Positions 52,112-62,458 of a stretch of 64,000 nucleotides of DNA are shown here, in pieces (position 1 is the first letter of the stretch; every line of letters begins with the position of its first letter). The notes beneath the pieces were generated by a model. That model was given only the letters and a program-made list of their open reading frames with translations, was not told where the DNA came from and did not search any database. The stretch covers positions 186,001 through 250,000 of the forward strand of contig CALOBA010000045.1 of the NCBI GenBank assembly GCA_942491465.1. Direction: 5' to 3'. The position numbers and the translations under genes were made by a program. The DNA is from CALOBA01 sp942491465. GTDB taxonomy: Bacteria; Pseudomonadota; Gammaproteobacteria; Chromatiales; Chromatiaceae.

Positions 52112-54514
52112 ATGTCGAACCAGTCGGAAACCTTCACCATCGAGATCGACGGCCGCGTTTGCGAGGCGTCGCCGGGCGAGATGATCATTGCCGTCGCGGA
52201 TCGCGAGGGCATCCCGATCCCGCGCTTCTGTTACCACGAGAAGCTCTCCATAGCCGCCAACTGCCGTATGTGCCTGGTTGAGGCGGAGCAGGGCGGTCGG
52301 CCGTTCCCGAAGCCTATCCCCGCCTGCGCGACGCCGGTCGGCAACGGGATGAAGGTGCAGACCCGTTCGGCCAAGGCCCTGGAGGCCCAGCGCGGCACCA
52401 TGGAGTTCCTGCTGATCAACCACCCGCTGGACTGCCCGATCTGCGATCAGGGCGGCGAGTGCGAGCTTCAGGACGTCTCCATGGGCTACGGCGACGATAT
52501 ATCGCGCTTTAGTGAGCGCAAGCGTGTGGTCCGGGACGAAGACCTGGGGGCGCTCATCGCCACCGATATGACCCGCTGCATCCACTGCACGCGCTGCGTA
52601 CGCTTCGGCGCCGAGATCGCCGGCGTGCGTGAACTCGGCGCAACCGGGCGGGGCGAGGACATGCGCATCGGCACCTTTGTCGCCCATACCGTCGCCCACG
52701 AACTCTCCGGCAACGTCATTGATCTCTGCCCGGTGGGCGCCCTGACGTCAAAGCCCTATCGCTTTACGGCGCGGGCCTGGGAACTCACCGCGGAGGACGG
52801 CATCGCGCCCCACGACGCCGTGGGCTCGAACATCCATATTCATCGTCGGGGCAATCGGGTCATGCGGGTGCATCCGCGGGACAACGAGGCGCTGAACGAG
52901 ACCTGGATCTCCGATCGCGACCGCTTCAGCTATCAGGGACTCAATAGTGCCCAGCGGCTGACGGCCCCGATGATCAAGCGCGACGGCGCCTGGCGCGAGG
53001 TCGGTTGGCAGGAGGCGCTGAGCACCACCGTCGGGGCCCTGCGTGGCCTGGTGGACGGGGCAGGTGCAGAGCAGCTGGGCTGCCTGATCTCCCCGAGTGC
53101 GACGCTGGAAGAACTCTACCTGGCGCAAAAGCTGGTGCGGGGGCTCGGCAGCAGTCACATCGACAGCCGCCTGAGGCAACAGGACTTCCGCGGCGACGCC
53201 GCCGATCCGCTGTTGCCCTGGCTCGGCGTGCCCATTGCAGATCTACAACGGCAGACCGCCGTGCTGATCATCGGCAGTGACATCCGCCAAGAGCAGCCAT
53301 TGCTGGCCCACCGGCTGCGGAAGGCCTCCCTCGCCGGTGGCGAGATCGCCTTCGTGACGCCCTTCGCGCTCCATCTGACGCACCCGAGCCGACAGCTAGT
53401 GGCGGCCCCGGGCGCACTCCTCGGCGAACTGGCGGCGATTGCCAGGGCCTTGGGTGCCGGAACCGACGGGCTGCCCGCTGGCCTTGTGGAGAGCGCACAG
53501 GTCGATGACACCCATCAGGCGGTCGCGGACGCGCTGCGCGCCGCAGGCAAGGCCGATACCGGTCTCGTCCTGCTCGGCGCGCTCGCCGAGGCCCATCCCG
53601 ATTACGCATTGTTGAAGCTGCTGGCCTACAGGATCAGCGAGGCCGCGGGCTGCCGGATCGGCGTGCTGCCGAGGGCCGCCAACAGCGTCGGCAGCCCGAT
53701 GGCCGGCGCCCAGCCGCACCGTCTGCCGGGGGCGAAGCCGATCGAAGGACCCGGGCTCGATGCGCTGACCATGCTGACCGATCCACGCCAGGGCTACCTG
53801 TTGTGGGGTCTGGAACCGGATCGTGACCTGATCGACCCGGCGGCGGCGATGGCGGCACTCGACGGGGCCGCCATGGTCATCGCTTGCGTGAGTCTGCGCA
53901 GCACGGCACTGGAGTCGGTGGCCGACATCATGCTGCCCATCGGCGCCTTCGCGGAGACGGCCGGAACGTTCGTCAATGCAGAGGGTAGCGTCCAGCGTTT
54001 TCAGGGCGCTGTTGCCCCTCCGGGGGACGCGCGACCGGGCTGGAAGGTCCTCCGCGTACTCGGTCAGATGCTGGAGCTGCCCGGTTTCAGTCAAACCAGC
54101 GCCCGTCAGGTCCACGACGAGGTGATGGCGCAGTGCGCCGATCTGCGACCGGACAATCGGCTTGTGGGTAGCGATGCGCAGATCGATGCGGAGATCAGGC
54201 TGGCCGGCAACGCGCTTGAGCGGGTGGGGAATCTGCCCATCTACGCCGTCGACCCTCTGGTGCGCGCGGCCCCGGCGCTGCAAAATACCCCGCTGATGGA
54301 CAGTTTTGCCGTATCCGTGAACCCCGAGCAGGCCGCCGAGCTGGGCTTGGCGGACGGGGATCAGGTGCGGATCAGTCAGAACGGCTACGGCGCTCAGGCG
54401 CCGGTCGCCCTCGACCCGGCCTGCCCGCGGGGTAGCGTACGCATTCCGGCGGGTGTGCCGGGCAGTGAATCCCTGGGTGCCCAGATCGGCCCCATCGAGC
54501 TGGAGAAGGTGTGA
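52112..54514 (+). CDS. nuoG: NADH-quinone oxidoreductase subunit G
   Basis: The 800-residue subunit has an N-terminal 2Fe-2S ferredoxin domain (PRFCYHEKLSIAANCRMCLV) and a His-Cys 4Fe-4S segment (HPLDCPICDQGGECELQD). The second 4Fe-4S segment is TRCIHCTRCVRFGAEIAG, followed by a molybdopterin-oxidoreductase-like C-terminal domain without an evident active site. It forms the middle of the peripheral arm and conducts electrons from NuoF toward NuoI. The stop overlaps the first possible start of nuoH. Confidence 0.97.
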   Translation: MSNQSETFTIEIDGRVCEASPGEMIIAVADREGIPIPRFCYHEKLSIAANCRMCLVEAEQGGRPFPKPIPACATPVGNGMKVQTRSAKALEAQRGTMEFLLINHPLDCPICDQGGECELQDVSMGYGDDISRFSERKRVVRDEDLGALIATDMTRCIHCTRCVRFGAEIAGVRELGATGRGEDMRIGTFVAHTVAHELSGNVIDLCPVGALTSKPYRFTARAWELTAEDGIAPHDAVGSNIHIHRRGNRVMRVHPRDNEALNETWISDRDRFSYQGLNSAQRLTAPMIKRDGAWREVGWQEALSTTVGALRGLVDGAGAEQLGCLISPSATLEELYLAQKLVRGLGSSHIDSRLRQQDFRGDAADPLLPWLGVPIADLQRQTAVLIIGSDIRQEQPLLAHRLRKASLAGGEIAFVTPFALHLTHPSRQLVAAPGALLGELAAIARALGAGTDGLPAGLVESAQVDDTHQAVADALRAAGKADTGLVLLGALAEAHPDYALLKLLAYRISEAAGCRIGVLPRAANSVGSPMAGAQPHRLPGAKPIEGPGLDALTMLTDPRQGYLLWGLEPDRDLIDPAAAMAALDGAAMVIACVSLRSTALESVADIMLPIGAFAETAGTFVNAEGSVQRFQGAVAPPGDARPGWKVLRVLGQMLELPGFSQTSARQVHDEVMAQCADLRPDNRLVGSDAQIDAEIRLAGNALERVGNLPIYAVDPLVRAAPALQNTPLMDSFAVSVNPEQAAELGLADGDQVRISQNGYGAQAPVALDPACPRGSVRIPAGVPGSESLGAQIGPIELEKV

Positions 54515-54516
54515 TC

Positions 54517-55572
54517 ATGGGCGACGTCTCGACACTGTTGATCAGCCTGTGGACGGCATTGCCGCTGCCGATTCAGAGCCTGCTGGCCATCGTCGCCATC
54601 ATCCTGCCGCTGCTTGGCCTCGTCGCCTACTACACCTATGCGGAGCGCAAGGTGATCGGCTACATGCAGGTGCGCATCGGCCCCAATCGCGTCGGCTGGC
54701 GCGGGCTGCTTCAGCCCATCGCCGATGCCCTCAAGCTGATGATGAAGGAGATCATCGTGCCGACGCAGGCCAGCAAAGGTCTGTTCCTGCTGGCGCCGTT
54801 GATCGCCATCGCGCCGGCACTCGCGGCCTGGGCCGTGGTTCCGTTCGACGCCGGGCTGGTGCTTGCGGATATCAACGCCGGACTGCTCTATGTGCTCGCG
54901 TTGACCTCGCTCGGCGTCTACGGGGTCATCATCGCCGGCTGGGCGTCCAATTCCAAATACGCATTCCTCGGCTCGCTGCGGGCCGCCGCGCAGATTGTCG
55001 CCTACGAGATCGCCATGGGCTTTGCGCTGGTCGGGGTGCTGGTGGCTGCCGGCAGCCTAAACCTCAGCGCCATCGTCATGGCCCAGGAGGGCAGCATCCT
55101 GCATTGGTACTGGCTGCCGCTGCTGCCGCTGTTCGGCGTCTACTACATCTCCGGCGTGGCCGAGACCAACCGTGCCCCGTTCGACGTCGCCGAGGGCGAG
55201 TCAGAGATTGTCGCCGGTTTCCACGTCGACTACTCGGGCATGGCCTTCGCGATCTTTTTCCTGGCGGAATACGCCAATATGATCCTGATCGCGATGCTGA
55301 CCACGTTGCTGTTCTTCGGCGGTTGGCTGTCTCCATTCCAGGGTGTGCCGGTGCTGGATGCGGCCACGGCCTGGGTGCCGGGGTTCATCTGGATCGTTCT
55401 GAAGACCTTCTTCTTCATGTTTGTCTTCCTATGGCTGCGGGCGACCTTCCCGCGCTATCGCTACGACCAGATCATGCGCCTCGGATGGAAGGTCTTCATC
55501 CCCATTACCATCGTCTGGATACTGGTAGTCGGCCTTGGCGTGATCTACGAGGTTCCGCCTTGGTGGTCTTGA
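54517..55572 (+). CDS. nuoH: NADH-quinone oxidoreductase subunit H
   Basis: The 351-residue, eight-helix membrane subunit has YAERKVIGYMQVRIGPNRVG and ISGVAETNRAPFDVAEGESE, whose acidic residues lie at the quinone chamber entrance. RYDQIMRLGWKVFIP closes the protein. It links the peripheral arm to the proton pumps. The ATG at 54517 is chosen; a GTG at 54511 overlapping the nuoG stop would add two residues. Confidence 0.97.
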   Translation: MGDVSTLLISLWTALPLPIQSLLAIVAIILPLLGLVAYYTYAERKVIGYMQVRIGPNRVGWRGLLQPIADALKLMMKEIIVPTQASKGLFLLAPLIAIAPALAAWAVVPFDAGLVLADINAGLLYVLALTSLGVYGVIIAGWASNSKYAFLGSLRAAAQIVAYEIAMGFALVGVLVAAGSLNLSAIVMAQEGSILHWYWLPLLPLFGVYYISGVAETNRAPFDVAEGESEIVAGFHVDYSGMAFAIFFLAEYANMILIAMLTTLLFFGGWLSPFQGVPVLDAATAWVPGFIWIVLKTFFFMFVFLWLRATFPRYRYDQIMRLGWKVFIPITIVWILVVGLGVIYEVPPWWS

Positions 55573-55645
55573 GCTTGACCCCTGTCCGCTGACCATTGGG
55601 CCGATTTCGTCGGCGAACGCCTGCCCCCCGCTGTACCGAGAAAAC

Positions 55646-56137
55646 ATGCTTCAGACTGCCACAACCTACCTCAAGAGCCTGATGCTCGTGGAGCTGTTCC
55701 GCGGCATGCGCCTGACCGGTACCTACTTGTTCCGGCGCAAGTTCACGGTCCAGTACCCGGAGGAGCGGGCACCGCTGTCGCCACGCTTTCGTGGCCTCCA
55801 CGCCCTGCGCCGCTATCCCAACGGGGAGGAGCGCTGCATCGCCTGCAAGCTGTGCGAGGCGACCTGCCCGGCGCTGGCCATCACCATCGAGGCCGAGCCG
55901 CGGGAGGATGGCTCACGGCGCACGACCCGGTACGACATCGACCTGTTCAAATGCATCTACTGCGGCTTCTGTGAGGAGTCCTGCCCCGTAGATTCGATCG
56001 TCGAGACCAGCGTCTACGAGTACCACTTCGAGCAGCGCGGTGAGAACATCATGACCAAGGAAAAGCTCCTCGCGATCGGTGATCAGTACGAGGCGGATAT
56101 CGCCGGGGCCCGGGCCGCCGACGCGGCCTACCGGTGA
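55646..56137 (+). CDS. nuoI: NADH-quinone oxidoreductase subunit I
   Basis: The 163-residue ferredoxin-like subunit has two 4Fe-4S motifs, CIACKLCEATCPALAI and CIYCGFCEESCPVDSI. These hold clusters N6a and N6b between NuoG and NuoB. An amphipathic N-terminal helix (SLMLVELFRGMRLTG) lies along the membrane surface. It follows nuoH by 73 bases. Confidence 0.97.
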   Translation: MLQTATTYLKSLMLVELFRGMRLTGTYLFRRKFTVQYPEERAPLSPRFRGLHALRRYPNGEERCIACKLCEATCPALAITIEAEPREDGSRRTTRYDIDLFKCIYCGFCEESCPVDSIVETSVYEYHFEQRGENIMTKEKLLAIGDQYEADIAGARAADAAYR

Positions 56138-56188
56138 TCCTTCACCCTGCGAGCCTCACCAGCCAACAGCTATCGGATCGGAACTGCG

Positions 56189-56836
56189 ATGGGTTTTGAA
56201 AAATTCCTCTTTTATGTGTTCGCCGCAATAACCATAGCGGCTGCGGGGATGGTCGTCACCAGGCGCAATCCGGTGCATGCCGTCCTTTGGCTGGTGCTGG
56301 CCTTCGTGTCCAGTGCCGCACTCTGGCTGCTGCTGGAGGCCGAATTCCTCGGCATTGTCTTGGTGCTGGTGTACGTGGGCGCGGTGATGGTGTTGTTCTT
56401 GTTCGTCGTCATGATGCTCGACGTCGACGTCGATGCCATGCGCGCCCAATTCATACGCTTTCTGCCGTTGGGACTGCTCGTTGCCGGTATCATGGTCTTC
56501 AACCTGTTCCTGGTGCTCGGTCCCGCCAACTTCGGCCTCGATGTGTTCGCGAAGCCGCCGGCGCAGCCGGCCGACTACAACAACACCGCCGAGCTTGGGC
56601 TGCTGCTCTACACCAAATATCTATACCAGTTCGAGATCGCGGCGGTGCTGCTGCTGGTAGCCATCGTTGCGGCCATCCGGCTGACGTTGCGGCGACGGCC
56701 CGAGACCCGCTACCAGGACCCGTCCCAGCAGGTTCGCGTGCGCAAGGGTCCCGACCGCATCCGCCTGGTCTCGATGCCTGCGGAGAAGACACCGGCACCG
56801 ATGGCGGTGGGGAACGAGGGGGAGGTGAGCCAATGA
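56189..56836 (+). CDS. nuoJ: NADH-quinone oxidoreductase subunit J
   Basis: The 215-residue membrane subunit has five hydrophobic segments. VTRRNPVHAVLWLVLAFVSS and LGIVLVLVYVGAVMVLFLFV contain the helix-3 pi-bulge region typical of ND6/NuoJ. The ~45-residue C-terminal tail is charged and variable. The stop overlaps the nuoK start by four bases. Confidence 0.95.
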   Translation: MGFEKFLFYVFAAITIAAAGMVVTRRNPVHAVLWLVLAFVSSAALWLLLEAEFLGIVLVLVYVGAVMVLFLFVVMMLDVDVDAMRAQFIRFLPLGLLVAGIMVFNLFLVLGPANFGLDVFAKPPAQPADYNNTAELGLLLYTKYLYQFEIAAVLLLVAIVAAIRLTLRRRPETRYQDPSQQVRVRKGPDRIRLVSMPAEKTPAPMAVGNEGEVSQ

Positions 56837-57138
56837 TTGCACTGTCCGACTACTTGCTGCTGGGTGGGGTGCTGTTCTCCATTGCCGTCGCGGGTATCTT
56901 CCTGAACCGAAAAAACGTCATCATCCTGCTCATGTGCATCGAGCTGATGCTGCTCGCGGTGAACATGAACTTCGTCGCATTCTCGCATTTCCTCGGCGAT
57001 GCGGCGGGTCAGGTCTACGTCTTCTTTATCCTGACCGTGGCCGCTGCTGAGGCGGCAATCGGCTTGGCGATCCTGGTGGTTCTGTTCCGCAATCACCAGA
57101 CCATCAACGTCGATGACCTCGATATGCTGAAAGGCTAG
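56833..57138 (+). CDS. nuoK: NADH-quinone oxidoreductase subunit K
   Basis: The 101-residue subunit has three helices and the two buried Glu residues of the proton path (LLMCIELMLLAVNMNF and TVAAAEAAIGLAILV). The C-terminus NHQTINVDDLDMLKG is typical of the family. ATGA overlap with nuoJ indicates coupled translation. A 125-base gap precedes nuoL. Confidence 0.97.
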   Translation: MIALSDYLLLGGVLFSIAVAGIFLNRKNVIILLMCIELMLLAVNMNFVAFSHFLGDAAGQVYVFFILTVAAAEAAIGLAILVVLFRNHQTINVDDLDMLKG

Positions 57139-57263
57139 CACCCTGTCGACGGGACAGCGGCCGAGCGCTTCGCAATCGGTACTGGTGACCTGGGGCCGGA
57201 CTGCGTCCCTCGTCCCCTCTCCCTCGTGGTGAAACCGATCAAGAATCAGAGCTTACCAATAAG

Positions 57264-59270
57264 ATGCCCAATATCTATCTGACCATCGTGCTGGCGCCAC
57301 TGATCGGCGCGATTATCGCCGGATTCTTTGGCGGCAAGATCGGCCGTGCCGGGGCGCATTGGGCGACGATCATCGGCGTCGGCGTCTCTGCCGCCCTCTC
57401 GCTTTGGGTGCTGTCGAGGTTCATCTGGCACGACCAAGCCGTCTTTGACGCCACCGTCTACACCTGGATGGTGGCCGATGGCATCCGCTTCGAGATCGGT
57501 TTCCTCGTGGATAAGCTGACCGCGCTGATGATGGCGACGGTGACCTTCGTCTCGCTCATGGTGCATATCTACACCATCGGCTATATGGCCGATGACGAGC
57601 ACAACTGGCCCCACGGCTCGCTGGCCGGTAAGAACAGTTATCAGCGCTTCTTCAGCTACATCTCGCTGTTCACCTTCTCGATGCTCATGCTGGTCATGTC
57701 GAACAACTTCATGCAGTTGTTTTTCGGCTGGGAGGCGGTTGGCCTGGTCTCCTACCTGCTGATCGGCTTTTGGTGCACGCGTGAATCGGCCGTGTTCGCC
57801 AATCTGAAGGCCTTCCTCGTCAACCGCGTCGGTGATTTCGGCTTCATCCTCGGCATCGCCGCAGTGGGGATGTATTTCGGCTCGATGAATTACGCGGAGG
57901 TCTTCGCCAAGGCGCCGGAGCTTGCCGACACCCAGTTGGCCTTGTTTGGCGGCGTGTCGCTGATGACACTCATTTGCATCCTGCTGTTTGTCGGTGCCAT
58001 GGGTAAGTCGGCGCAGGTGCCACTCCACGTCTGGCTACCGGATTCAATGGAAGGCCCGACGCCGATCTCCGCACTGATCCACGCCGCGACCATGGTCACC
58101 GCCGGTGTGTTTATGGTGGCGCGTATGTCGCCGCTGTACGAACTCTCGGAGACCGCCCTGTCCTTCGTTCTGGTCATTGGCGCAACGACGGCCTTCTTTA
58201 TGGGCTTGATCGGGCTGGTGCAGAACGACATCAAGCGCGTGGTCGCCTACTCGACGCTATCACAGCTTGGCTACATGGTGGCAGCGCTGGGGGCCTCGGC
58301 CTATGCGGCAGGCATCTTTCACCTGATGACCCATGCCTTCTTCAAGGCGCTGTTGTTCCTCGCGGCCGGCTCGGTGATCATCGCCATGCACCACGACCAG
58401 GACATCCGCAACATGGGTGGCCTGCGCAAGTTCATGCCGATCACCTGGATCACCGCGTTGCTCGGCTCATTGGCGTTGATCGGGTTCCCGGGCTTCTCGG
58501 GCTTTTTCTCGAAGGACGCCATCATCGAGGCCGTCAACGCTTCGCAGATCTGGGGTTCCACCTACGCCTCGTTGGCCCTGACCATCGGCGTCTTCGTCAC
58601 CGCCCTCTACAGCTTCCGGATGTACTATCTGGTGTTCCATGGCAAGCCGCGAATGGATGAGCACACCCGCTCGCACCTGCACGAAACCCCTTGGGTGGTC
58701 TGGGTGCCCTTGGTGGCGTTGGCGGTGCCATCGGTCGCGATCGGTTGGTTCACCATCGAGCCGCTGCTGGTCAGCAACTGGCTTGCTTCGGGGGACTGGT
58801 CGCCGATCGTTGTCCACCATGATCACGACACCCTGCACCACCTGGCAGCGCATTGGCACGGGCAGATGGCGTTCATCACGCATGGTCTGACGGCGTTGCC
58901 GTTCTGGCTGGCAATGGGCGGGCTCGGCGTCGCAACCTTGGTCTGGTGGGCCTGGTTTAAGAAAGACCCGCAAATCGATGTCACCCTCCAGGATAAGGGC
59001 GGCGTCCTCACCCGAATCCTCCAAGATAAATACGGTTTTGACGACTTCAATCAGAAGGTCTTTGCCGGCGGTGGACGCGGGCTGGGAAGCTTCCTTTGGA
59101 GTGCGGGTGACCGTGCCGTCATCGACGATGGCATGGTCAACGGCTCGGCCAGACTGGTTGGTCGCCTCGCCGGCTGGATGCGCGGTGTCCAGACCGGCTA
59201 CCTCTATCACTACGCGATCGCGATGATCATCGGCCTGGTCGGGCTGTTGACGTGGTTCGTGGCCCTTTGA
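57264..59270 (+). CDS. nuoL: NADH-quinone oxidoreductase subunit L (proton pump)
   Basis: The 668-residue antiporter-like subunit has MQLFFGWEAVGLVSYLLIGF with the key Glu, GKSAQVPLHVWLPDSMEGPT with the key Lys, and ALIHAATMVTAGVFMVARMS. The long C-terminal part includes the lateral helix that clamps the membrane arm. It is the distal proton pump of complex I. A His-rich loop (VVHHDHDTLHHLAAHWH) lies near residue 520. Confidence 0.97.
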   Translation: MPNIYLTIVLAPLIGAIIAGFFGGKIGRAGAHWATIIGVGVSAALSLWVLSRFIWHDQAVFDATVYTWMVADGIRFEIGFLVDKLTALMMATVTFVSLMVHIYTIGYMADDEHNWPHGSLAGKNSYQRFFSYISLFTFSMLMLVMSNNFMQLFFGWEAVGLVSYLLIGFWCTRESAVFANLKAFLVNRVGDFGFILGIAAVGMYFGSMNYAEVFAKAPELADTQLALFGGVSLMTLICILLFVGAMGKSAQVPLHVWLPDSMEGPTPISALIHAATMVTAGVFMVARMSPLYELSETALSFVLVIGATTAFFMGLIGLVQNDIKRVVAYSTLSQLGYMVAALGASAYAAGIFHLMTHAFFKALLFLAAGSVIIAMHHDQDIRNMGGLRKFMPITWITALLGSLALIGFPGFSGFFSKDAIIEAVNASQIWGSTYASLALTIGVFVTALYSFRMYYLVFHGKPRMDEHTRSHLHETPWVVWVPLVALAVPSVAIGWFTIEPLLVSNWLASGDWSPIVVHHDHDTLHHLAAHWHGQMAFITHGLTALPFWLAMGGLGVATLVWWAWFKKDPQIDVTLQDKGGVLTRILQDKYGFDDFNQKVFAGGGRGLGSFLWSAGDRAVIDDGMVNGSARLVGRLAGWMRGVQTGYLYHYAIAMIIGLVGLLTWFVAL

Positions 59271-59297
59271 TGCTAAGGCTTACGGAGACGCACGGGC

Positions 59298-60848
59298 ATG
59301 CTTGCTGAATTTCCCTGGCTGACGCTGGTCATCTGGCTGCCGATCATCGGCGGCGTCGTCGTGATCGCGAGCGGCGACAAGGCGCCGGATCTGACCAAGT
59401 GGTTGTCGTTGGTCTTTGCGCTGCTTACCTTCCTGTTCAGCCTGCCGTTGTGGACGGGCTTCGACAGCACGACGGCGGCAATGCAGTTCGTTGAGCGAGC
59501 TGCCTGGATACCGACGTTCGACGTCTACTACCACCTCGGCGTCGACGGCATCTCGATGCCGTTGATCCTGTTGACGACGTTCATCACGATCTTCGTCATC
59601 ATTGCCGGTTGGGAGGTCATCACCTACAAACCCTCCCACTACATGGCCGCATTCCTGATCATGGAAGGCATCATGGTCGGCGTCTTCTCCGCCCTCGATG
59701 CCATTCTGTTCTACGTGCTCTGGGAGGCCATGCTGATCCCGATGTTCATCATCATCGGGGTCTGGGGCGGACCCAACCGCGTGTATGCGACGATCAAGTT
59801 TTTCTTGTACACCTTCTTCGGTTCGGTGTTCATGCTGGTCGCCCTGATCTACATGTATTTCCAGGCCGGCAGCTTCGGCATCCTCGACTTCCAGGCATTA
59901 GAGCTCGGGATGACGGCGCAGATACTGATCTTCCTTGCATTCCTGGTGGCCTTCGCCGTCAAGGTGCCGATGTTTCCGGTTCATACCTGGCTTCCGGATG
60001 CCCACGTTGAGGCGCCCACCGGCGGCTCGGTCATCCTTGCCGCCATCATGTTGAAGATCGGTGGTTACGGCTTTCTGCGCTTCAGTCTGCCGATTACGCC
60101 CGATGCCAGCGCCGAGCTGGACTGGCTGATCATTGCGCTGTCGTTGGTCGCGGTGATCTACATCGGTTTCGTCGCCCTAGTCCAGCAGGACATGAAGAAG
60201 CTGATCGCATACTCGTCGATTGCCCACATGGGCTTTGTGACCCTGGGCTTCTTCATCGTGTTCGCGATCTTCCGCAACCCCGACGTGACCTCGGGTGCGG
60301 TGATGGGCGTCGAGGGCGGCATGGTGCAGATGATCTCCCACGGGTTCATCTCGGGTGCGCTATTCCTCTGTGTCGGCGTGCTCTACGACCGCGTTCACTC
60401 GCGCCAGATCGCCGACTATGGCGGTGTTATCAATACCATGCCATGGTTCGCGGCATTCGTCGTGTTCTTCGCGATGGCCAATGCCGGACTGCCTGGAACG
60501 TCGGGCTTCGTCGGTGAGTTCATGGTCATCCTCGCCGCCTTCCGTGCCGATTTCTGGTTCGCGTTCCTGGCCGCGACGACGCTGGTGCTTGCCGCCGCGT
60601 TCACGCTGTGGATGGTCAAGCGCGTTGTCTTCGGCGAGGTCAAGAATGAACAGGTTGCCGGCCTGAAGGATCTGAATGGGCGTGAGACACTGAATCTCGG
60701 CGTCCTTGCCGCCGCGACCCTCGCCATCGGCATCTGGCCCGGACCGCTGATTGAGGTCATGGAGCCGACGATAGAAAAACTTGTGGCGCAGGTGCAGGTG
60801 AGCAAGCTGCCGGATGCGACGGGCCCTGTCGCCAGTCTTCAGCCCTGA
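59298..60848 (+). CDS. nuoM: NADH-quinone oxidoreductase subunit M (proton pump)
   Basis: The 516-residue antiporter-like subunit has LFYVLWEAMLIPMFIIIGVW with the pump Glu, KVPMFPVHTWLPDAHVEAPT with the central Lys, and SIAHMGFVTLGFF. Length and about 14 helices match NuoM. It lies 27 bases after nuoL and 6 bases before nuoN. Confidence 0.97.
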   Translation: MLAEFPWLTLVIWLPIIGGVVVIASGDKAPDLTKWLSLVFALLTFLFSLPLWTGFDSTTAAMQFVERAAWIPTFDVYYHLGVDGISMPLILLTTFITIFVIIAGWEVITYKPSHYMAAFLIMEGIMVGVFSALDAILFYVLWEAMLIPMFIIIGVWGGPNRVYATIKFFLYTFFGSVFMLVALIYMYFQAGSFGILDFQALELGMTAQILIFLAFLVAFAVKVPMFPVHTWLPDAHVEAPTGGSVILAAIMLKIGGYGFLRFSLPITPDASAELDWLIIALSLVAVIYIGFVALVQQDMKKLIAYSSIAHMGFVTLGFFIVFAIFRNPDVTSGAVMGVEGGMVQMISHGFISGALFLCVGVLYDRVHSRQIADYGGVINTMPWFAAFVVFFAMANAGLPGTSGFVGEFMVILAAFRADFWFAFLAATTLVLAAAFTLWMVKRVVFGEVKNEQVAGLKDLNGRETLNLGVLAAATLAIGIWPGPLIEVMEPTIEKLVAQVQVSKLPDATGPVASLQP

Positions 60849-60854
60849 CGGAAT

Positions 60855-62297
60855 ATGATCATGCCGTTTGAATCCCAATTCCTCGTCACGATTCTGCCCG
60901 AGCTGGTGATCTTGGTCACTGCCTCGTTGGTGCTCGTCGTGGATCTGTTCCTGCGTGACGACCAAAAGGTGGTCAACCACAATCTGACCATCATCGGGTT
61001 GGTCCTGGCGCTGGCCGCCGTCGGACTCGTCGGCGGCGATCAGACGGTGTTGGCGTTCAGCGGTGCCTTCATCCGCGACCCAATGGGGGACTTGCTCAAG
61101 GGCGCAATCCTGGTGGTGACGCTGCTCGGCTTCGTCTATTCAAAGGCCTACATGCGCGAGCGGCGCATGTGGGTCGGCGAGTATCACGTGCTGGTGCTGT
61201 TTTCCGTGCTCGGCATGTTGATCATGGTCTCGGCGAACGGCTTCTTGTCCATGTACTTGGGGCTGGAGCTGTTGGCCCTGTGCCTGTACGCCTTGGTGGC
61301 GTTTGATCGCGACTCCAAACAGGGGTCCGAGGCGGCGATGAAATACTTCGTGCTGGGGGCCCTGGGGTCCGGCATGCTGCTCTACGGCATCTCCATGATC
61401 TACGGCGCCACCGGCGGGTTCGCCTTCGACGGCGTGGCCGAGGCGATCAATGCCGGCGGATTCGGCGACAAGGTCTTGGTGTTCGGCCTGGTCTTCGTCA
61501 TCATCGGTATCGCGTTCAAGTTCGGTGCCGTTCCGTTTCATATGTGGATGCCCGATGTCTATCAGGGCGCACCGACATCGATCGTGTTATTCCTATCAAG
61601 TGCGCCAAAGGTCGCGGCCTTTGCCATGGCTGCGCGAATCCTGATCGATGCGCTGGGGGCGTTGCAGTCGGACTGGAGCGAGATCCTGATCATCCTCTCG
61701 GTATTGTCGATGGTGCTCGGCAACGTGGTCGCTGTGGCGCAGCGTAACATCAAGCGCATGCTTGCCTACTCCACCATCTCGCACGTCGGCTTCATTTTTC
61801 TCGGTCTGTTGGCAGGAACCCAAGAAGGCTATGCGGCGGCGATGTTCTATGCGGTCGTGTATGCACTGATGGCCGCCGGTGCCTTCGGTGTGCTGGTGAT
61901 GATGTCGAGTCGGGGCGTCGAGGTGCAGGCGTTGGATGATCTGAAGGGTCTGGCTCGGCGCGATGGTTGGCTTGCGGCGATGATGGCATTGATCATGTTC
62001 TCGATGGCGGGCGTGCCGCCAGCGGTTGGATTCATGGCCAAGCTGTTGGTCCTTGAGGCGGTGATCAGCGTCGGTCTAGTCTGGCTCGCAATCGTCGCGG
62101 TCGTCTTCTCGATCGTCGGTGCGTTCTATTACCTGCGTGTCATCAAGCTGATCTACTTCGACCTACCGGCTACCGAGGAGCCCGTAGTGGCCGATGGCGG
62201 CGCGCGGGTTGCGATTACCGTCAACGGTATGGCGATCTTGTTCCTCGGCATGTTCCCTGCGTTCCTGTTGACGCTATGCCAGGCGGCCTTTGCCTAG
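60855..62297 (+). CDS. nuoN: NADH-quinone oxidoreductase subunit N (proton pump)
   Basis: The 480-residue antiporter-like subunit has LSMYLGLELLALCLYALVAF with the pump Glu, FKFGAVPFHMWMPDVYQGAP with the Lys region, and RNIKRMLAYSTISHVGFIFL. It is the proximal of the three pumps and the last gene of the operon. Two ATGs (60855 and 60861) are possible. A hairpin follows the stop. Confidence 0.97.
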   Translation: MIMPFESQFLVTILPELVILVTASLVLVVDLFLRDDQKVVNHNLTIIGLVLALAAVGLVGGDQTVLAFSGAFIRDPMGDLLKGAILVVTLLGFVYSKAYMRERRMWVGEYHVLVLFSVLGMLIMVSANGFLSMYLGLELLALCLYALVAFDRDSKQGSEAAMKYFVLGALGSGMLLYGISMIYGATGGFAFDGVAEAINAGGFGDKVLVFGLVFVIIGIAFKFGAVPFHMWMPDVYQGAPTSIVLFLSSAPKVAAFAMAARILIDALGALQSDWSEILIILSVLSMVLGNVVAVAQRNIKRMLAYSTISHVGFIFLGLLAGTQEGYAAAMFYAVVYALMAAGAFGVLVMMSSRGVEVQALDDLKGLARRDGWLAAMMALIMFSMAGVPPAVGFMAKLLVLEAVISVGLVWLAIVAVVFSIVGAFYYLRVIKLIYFDLPATEEPVVADGGARVAITVNGMAILFLGMFPAFLLTLCQAAFA

Positions 62298-62299
62298 GG

Positions 62300-62320
62300 C
62301 TCGGGATCGCTGATCCCGAG
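62300..62320 (+). terminator. hairpin after nuoN
   Basis: CTCGGGATC and GATCCCGAG form a perfect 9-bp stem with a three-base loop, three bases after the nuoN stop. It is followed by ATCCGTCCTT, which is only weakly T-rich. It is a plausible end of the nuo transcript. Confidence 0.55.
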
Positions 62321-62458
62321 ATCCGTCCTTGGGCGTAGTCGGTTAAGGCGTGGCCTAACCAGACCTGGATGTGACGGCGCGGCTGACCGCGGAGCGGTGG
62401 TTCAGGCATACTGTCCGCCATCCGCCGCTTCATACGGTGTTGCATGGGGAATCCCTCA